A stretch of 10,102 bases of DNA from VMCP01 sp964592635 (lineage in GTDB: Bacteria > Bacteroidota > Bacteroidia > NS11-12g > UBA955): assembly GCA_964592635.1 (NCBI GenBank), contig CAZQFZ010000085.1, forward strand, positions 1 through 10,102, written 5' to 3'. Below the pieces are notes generated by a model. It saw only the letters and a program-made list of their open reading frames with translations, was not told the origin of the DNA and did no database searches. Every line of letters begins with the position of its first letter. Positions within the stretch are counted from its first letter, which is position 1. Positions 6,446-10,102 of the stretch are shown in pieces. The translations under genes were made by a program, and so were the position numbers.

Positions 6446-7500
6446 TGTTTACTATTTCCGAACACACTATTTCTGAATCATCCACCCTATCACAAGCCAT
6501 TAAAATGATGGGTAAGGCGGGCCATGCACGGGTTATGTTTGTATTGAATCAAGAAAACCGGATTGTTGGCACAATTACCGATGGTGATATCCGACGTGGA
6601 TTACTCGAAGGGTTATCTGTATCTGATACATGCGGCAAATTTGCTTTCAAAGCATTCAAGTATATTGTAAAAAACCAAATCAATCTCCAACAAATTCGGG
6701 AATGGACACAGAAAGATGTTGATATTCTCCCTTTGCTTACTGAAAACGGTGAACTTTTAGAAATATTAAATTTTAAAAAATTAAAAAGCTATTTACCCGT
6801 TTCAGCAGTTATCATGGCCGGTGGCTTAGGCACAAGACTTAGACCATTAACCATGAATACTCCCAAACCCATGTTACGAGTAGGCAGCTATCCCATCTTA
6901 GAAATCAACATTCGGCGATTAATCCAATTCGGAATTAAAGAAATTTTTATCTGTGTTGGATACCTAAAAGAACAGATTTTTCAATTTTTTGGGGATGGTA
7001 GTCAGTTCAATTGCCAAATACATTATATTGAAGAAAATCAACCCTTAGGAACTATAGGGGCGCTTTCAATGCTGCCGCCACTATCCAATGATCATATTTT
7101 GCTGTTCAACGCTGATTTGTTATCGAATATCGATTTAGAAGAAATGTTTCTGAAATATACTCAATCAAATTCAAATATTTGCATTGCTACCATTCCCCAC
7201 CGAGTTACGTTGCCTTACGCCGTTTTGGAAGAAAAAAATGATCAGATTATTTCTTTGGTAGAAAAACCCACTTATACCTACCAAGCAAATGCAGGATTCT
7301 ATCTATTTAATAGTCATTTAACCAGCAATATCCCAGCAAATACCTTTTTTAATGCCACAGATTTTATTGAATTGTCCATTCAAAATAATCTAAAAATAAT
7401 ATCCTTCCCCATTCTCGGCTACTGGAACGACATTGGGTCCATACAAGACTTTGAAAAGTCACAAGAAGATATCAAATCATTGCATTTATTCGAAATATAA
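6445..7500 (+). CDS. ptmE: CBS-domain sugar-1-phosphate nucleotidyltransferase (PtmE type)
   Basis: A 351-residue fusion. Residues 1-115 are a CBS pair (a clear repeat around VGTITDGDIRRGLLEG, 41-56). From about 119 a GT-A-fold nucleotidyltransferase follows, with the signature AGGLGTRLRPLT (125-136) and PKP (140-142) for nucleotide binding, LGTIGAL at 201-207 and NAD with metal-binding D224. This architecture is that of C. jejuni PtmE, which makes the GDP-hexosamine that feeds the legionaminic acid pathway. The CBS pair suggests regulation by an adenine or other nucleotide ligand, but no ligand can be read from sequence. Its presence is the main argument that this pathway uses GDP- rather than UDP-linked intermediates. 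The start ATG overlaps the neuC stop; legF follows after 4 nt. Confidence 0.88.
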   Translation: MFTISEHTISESSTLSQAIKMMGKAGHARVMFVLNQENRIVGTITDGDIRRGLLEGLSVSDTCGKFAFKAFKYIVKNQINLQQIREWTQKDVDILPLLTENGELLEILNFKKLKSYLPVSAVIMAGGLGTRLRPLTMNTPKPMLRVGSYPILEINIRRLIQFGIKEIFICVGYLKEQIFQFFGDGSQFNCQIHYIEENQPLGTIGALSMLPPLSNDHILLFNADLLSNIDLEEMFLKYTQSNSNICIATIPHRVTLPYAVLEEKNDQIISLVEKPTYTYQANAGFYLFNSHLTSNIPANTFFNATDFIELSIQNNLKIISFPILGYWNDIGSIQDFEKSQEDIKSLHLFEI

Positions 7501-7504
7501 TCTC

Positions 7505-8230
7505 GTGAAAGTACTTTGCATCATTCCTGCTCGATCGGGCTCAAAAGGCATCCCCGGAAAAAACCATAAACTTTTAATGGGAAAACCCTTAATTCAATAT
7601 TCCATTGAAACAGCTTTAAATATTTTCCCTAAAGACCAAATCTGCGTTAGTTCGGATTCCCCAGAAATCATTGAAATTGCAACGAAATTAGGCGTGGAAC
7701 CTCCGTTTATTCGACCTGAAAATTTATCAACCGATACCAGCGGAAGTCGTGAAGTGCTATTACACGCGCTCCACTTTTATAATGCTCAATGTCAAGCCAA
7801 CAATCAGCCGATCTTTGATACCATTTTACTTTTACAAGCTACTTCACCGCTCCGAAAAAAACAAGATGTTCAAACATGCTTGGATTTATATCAGGCGAAA
7901 GAATGCGACATGGTAGTTAGTGTTTGTGAAAGCCCTTTCAATCCATATTATAATATCTTCCTCGAAAATCAAAATGGTTTTATCCATAGAAGTATTGATA
8001 GTAATTTTACACGCCGACAAGATTGTCCACCTGCTTATGTAATCAACGGCAGTATTTATGTAATTAATTCTATTTCATTGCAGAAACAACCGATGCATGA
8101 AATGCAGCAAATTGCAAAAATGGTCCAACCTTGGGAGATGATGATTGACCTCGATACACCAGCAGATTGGAAAGAGTTGGAGTTCAAAATACAGTCGGGT
8201 TATTACAATGATCTAATTCATGCTCAATAA
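7505..8230 (+). CDS. legF: CMP-legionaminic acid synthetase (CMP-sugar cytidylyltransferase)
   Basis: A 241-residue cytidylyltransferase of the NeuA/KdsB family that joins CTP and the nine-carbon acid to give the CMP-activated sugar. The CTP-binding motif IPARSGSKGIPGKN is at 7-20, LLLQATSPLR at 108-117, a sugar-binding RRQDCPPAYVINGSIYV at about 160-176, and IDLDTPAD near 214-221 carries a catalytic metal aspartate. The start is placed at GTG 7505, four bases after the ptmE stop, because the family begins right before this motif. An upstream in-frame ATG at 7433 would add 24 unrelated residues translated from inside ptmE. Specificity for legionaminic acid over Neu5Ac is inferred from the operon. 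The final 11 nt overlap the start of the next gene. Confidence 0.92.
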   Translation: MKVLCIIPARSGSKGIPGKNHKLLMGKPLIQYSIETALNIFPKDQICVSSDSPEIIEIATKLGVEPPFIRPENLSTDTSGSREVLLHALHFYNAQCQANNQPIFDTILLLQATSPLRKKQDVQTCLDLYQAKECDMVVSVCESPFNPYYNIFLENQNGFIHRSIDSNFTRRQDCPPAYVINGSIYVINSISLQKQPMHEMQQIAKMVQPWEMMIDLDTPADWKELEFKIQSGYYNDLIHAQ

Positions 8231-9107
8231 ATTAATTCAAACCGGACTTTCACTAGGGAAAATCGCAATTCAAAGTCGTTTTTTCAAAAAAACCACTGAC
8301 CCCAATGATCTACCCTTAATCATAATTGGAAATGGCCCATCTGCTTCTGTTACTTTAGAAGACCCCGAATTCAAGAGATCGAATTACCAATTGATGACGG
8401 TGAATCTATTTGCCTCTCAACCCATTTTCAACCAAGTTAAACCTGAATACTACGTTTTTTTGGATAAAGCCTTTTTCGATTTTAGCATTGAGACCCTAGA
8501 AAAACCAGAGTTAGCTCCTGCGGTTAAAGCCAACGAAAAATTTTTAGGAACTCAGAAACTGATTAATCAGTCATGGAAAAAAATTCTGGCTGCTGATTGG
8601 AAAATCACCATTTTTATCCCACAACTTTTTAGAAAAACCGCAATTGTTGAAAAGCTAAAAGACCCGAAATTCTCAATTCAATTCTTCAATTACACTGTAG
8701 TAAAAGGGTTTCAACCCTTTGAAAACTGGGCTTACCAAACCGGACTGGGAAGTCCTCAAAGCCAAAATGTAATTAACACCTGCATTTTCCAAGCAATCAA
8801 TTATCAGTTTAAAGAAATCTACTTACTGGGTGTTGAAAGCAACTTCCACTCCAACTTAGTAGTAAATCATGAAAATCAACTGTTGATGAGAGACGATCAT
8901 TTCTATGAAGTCGAGACCAAATGGATTCCTCTTCGACATCCTGAAAATCGTTCTGTTCGAATGCACGAATTTTATACCAATCTAACCAAAGCATTTTATG
9001 CACATTTTCGACTCGCTCAGTATGCAGAATTCCGCAACCAAAAAATTTATAATGCAACCGAAAATAGCTTCATCGATGCGTATCAAAGAAAAAAATTACC
9101 TTTGTAA
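8220..9107 (+). CDS. Putative nonulosonic acid transferase (GNGPS-motif, DUF115/Maf- or GT42-like)
   Basis: A 295-residue protein without signal peptide or clear membrane segment; the first ~22 residues are basic and amphipathic. LPLIIIGNGPSASVTLEDPEF (GNGPS at 37-41) has the glycine-rich nucleotide loop seen in GT42 sialyltransferases such as Campylobacter Cst-II and in Maf/DUF115 flagellin glycosyltransferases. VNLFASQPIF (61-70) and KPEYYVFLDKAFF (74-86) follow the same layout. A helix leads into KEIYLLGVES (198-207), close to the KEIYLSGID of Cst-II. H240 and H249, in the following LRHPENRSVRMHEFY, are candidates for a catalytic histidine. Its size fits GT42 (about 260-300) better than full-length Maf proteins (over 600). 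It starts inside legF and ends 3 nt before legB, so it belongs to the pathway. The likely role is transfer of legionaminic acid from CMP; acceptor unknown. The function is inferred. Confidence 0.6.
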   Translation: MLNKLIQTGLSLGKIAIQSRFFKKTTDPNDLPLIIIGNGPSASVTLEDPEFKRSNYQLMTVNLFASQPIFNQVKPEYYVFLDKAFFDFSIETLEKPELAPAVKANEKFLGTQKLINQSWKKILAADWKITIFIPQLFRKTAIVEKLKDPKFSIQFFNYTVVKGFQPFENWAYQTGLGSPQSQNVINTCIFQAINYQFKEIYLLGVESNFHSNLVVNHENQLLMRDDHFYEVETKWIPLRHPENRSVRMHEFYTNLTKAFYAHFRLAQYAEFRNQKIYNATENSFIDAYQRKKLPL

Positions 9108-9110
9108 CAA

Positions 9111-10102
9111 ATGAAAATTGCTGGCAAAAAAGTTCTTGTAACCGGTGCAGATGGTTTTATTGGAAGCCATTTAGTTGAACATTTGATTGACTGTGGCGCT
9201 CATGTTAAGGCCTTTGTTTATTATAACTCTTTCAATTCTTGGGGATGGCTGGATACTTTTCCTAAAGAAACATTAGCTAAAATTGAAGTTTTTTCTGGCG
9301 ATGTACGCGATCCAAATGGAGTTTATACCGCTATGGAAGGATGTGAAGTGGTTTTTCATTTAGCCGCTTTAATTGCCATTCCTTACAGTTACCATTCGCC
9401 TGATAGTTATGTAGATACCAATATCCGTGGCACATTAAACATCATTCAAGCAGCTAAACGTTTGAATGTAGAACGCGTTTTAGTAACCTCTACTTCAGAA
9501 GTGTACGGAACTGCTCAATTTGTACCCATTACAGAAACCCATCCCAAACAAGGTCAGTCGCCTTATTCTGCTTCAAAAATTGGTGCCGATGTAATGGCCG
9601 ATAGTTTTTACAGAAGTTTTGGTTTGCCTGTTACCTTGGTTCGTCCATTCAACACATACGGCCCACGTCAATCGGCTAGAGCAGTAATACCAACCATCAT
9701 AACCCAATTGCTAAATAAAGAGCCCATCATTAAACTGGGCGATATTACTCCTACGCGAGATTTAGTTTATGTAAAAGATACTGCCAAAGGATTTGTAAAA
9801 ATTGCTGAAAATGAAAGTCTCATTGGACATGAAGTCAATATTGCAACACAACAGGAAATTAGCGTAGGCGATTTAGCTCAGTTGTTGATTGATTTAATTC
9901 ATCCTTCATCTGAGATTGAAACGGATACTGACCGTTTGCGTCCTGCAAATAGTGAGGTGTTTCGATTATTGGGTTCAGCAGAAAAACTCTTTGAACACAC
10001 ACAATGGAAGCCTAATATTCCATTGAAGGAAGGTTTAACTGAAACGATTGAATGGTTTTCAAAACCCGAGAATTTATCGCGGTACAAACACGATATTTAC
10101 AA
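9111..10102 (+). CDS. legB: LegB-family NAD-dependent sugar-nucleotide 4,6-dehydratase, partial (last residues off right edge)
   Basis: 330 codons without a stop to the window edge. This is an extended short-chain dehydrogenase/reductase with the NAD-binding loop GADGFIG (12-18), FHLAALIAIPYSYHSP, TSTSEVYG and the catalytic pair Y152/K156 in SPYSASK. RPFNTYGPRQSARAVIPTIITQ and PTRDLVYVKDTAKGF complete the substrate side. YYNSFNSWGWLD and the AIPYSYH segment are LegB-family hallmarks; the family acts on GDP- or UDP-GlcNAc to give the 4-keto-6-deoxy derivative that LegC aminates. The family is about 330-340 residues, so only a few C-terminal residues should be missing. It starts at ATG 9111, 3 nt after the transferase candidate. 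Having the first tailoring enzyme last in the operon, with legC first, is an unusual split of a pair usually found adjacent. Confidence 0.93.
   Translation, partial: MKIAGKKVLVTGADGFIGSHLVEHLIDCGAHVKAFVYYNSFNSWGWLDTFPKETLAKIEVFSGDVRDPNGVYTAMEGCEVVFHLAALIAIPYSYHSPDSYVDTNIRGTLNIIQAAKRLNVERVLVTSTSEVYGTAQFVPITETHPKQGQSPYSASKIGADVMADSFYRSFGLPVTLVRPFNTYGPRQSARAVIPTIITQLLNKEPIIKLGDITPTRDLVYVKDTAKGFVKIAENESLIGHEVNIATQQEISVGDLAQLLIDLIHPSSEIETDTDRLRPANSEVFRLLGSAEKLFEHTQWKPNIPLKEGLTETIEWFSKPENLSRYKHDIY

Noticed and set aside
7433..7504. Upstream ATG start for legF inside ptmE
   Set aside because: The family begins immediately before the IPARSGSKG motif; GTG at 7505 gives the standard length and normal operon spacing.
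2248..8230. Reading the cluster as a plain Neu5Ac (sialic acid) operon from neuB, neuC, neuD and neuA-like genes
   Set aside because: LegC, LegB and a PtmE-type CBS nucleotidyltransferase are not needed for Neu5Ac and are the signature of the legionaminic acid route.
1..10102. CRISPR array, tRNA, rRNA or intact insertion sequence
   Set aside because: No regularly spaced long repeats, cloverleaf-like segment, rRNA motif or transposase reading frame was seen; the 18-bp array is too short and degenerate to be CRISPR.

Overview
The window looks like a piece of a Bacteroidota (probably Flavobacteriia-like) chromosome. Three things point there: a secreted protein carrying the start of a type IX secretion (T9SS) sorting domain, AT-rich genes with little Shine-Dalgarno signal, and several upstream boxes matching the Bacteroidota-specific -7 element TAnnTTTG. 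The genus cannot be fixed from the sequence alone.

Left third, minus strand (1-2084): read in the direction of transcription, adenylate kinase (adk, 1509-2084), then a YjjG-like HAD nucleotidase (585-1355), then a signal-peptide-bearing T9SS cargo protein cut by the left edge (1-552). The adk-HAD gap (1356-1508) holds a degenerate array of about 18-bp units next to the HAD promoter. The 163-bp divergent gap between adk and the right-hand operon (2085-2247) holds a cluster of ATTTGCAT/ATGCAAAT dyads over the likely adk promoter.

Right three quarters, plus strand (2248-10102): a tightly packed eight-gene operon that reads as a nearly self-contained legionaminic acid (bacterial nonulosonic acid) pathway of the GDP-sugar type known from Campylobacter jejuni. 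The genes, in order, are legC (4-aminotransferase), a NeuD/PglD-type acetyltransferase (likely the LegH step), legI/neuB (synthase), legG/neuC (hydrolysing 2-epimerase), ptmE (CBS-domain nucleotidyltransferase making the activated hexosamine), legF (CMP-sugar synthetase), a GNGPS-motif protein resembling GT42/Maf (DUF115) transferases, and legB (4,6-dehydratase, running off the right edge). From legI onwards, spacings are between -11 and +6 nt, so the last six genes are almost certainly co-translated as a unit.

Inferred flow: PtmE makes the nucleotide-linked GlcN(Ac) precursor; LegB, LegC and the NeuD-like enzyme turn it into a 2,4-diacetamido-2,4,6-trideoxy sugar; LegG releases and epimerises it; LegI condenses it with phosphoenolpyruvate; LegF activates the product as a CMP-sugar. 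The GNGPS protein is the best candidate in the window for the transferase that uses it, placing a sialic-acid-like sugar on a surface glycan or glycoprotein. The least described element is that transferase candidate; the two intergenic repeat structures are the other items worth checking.
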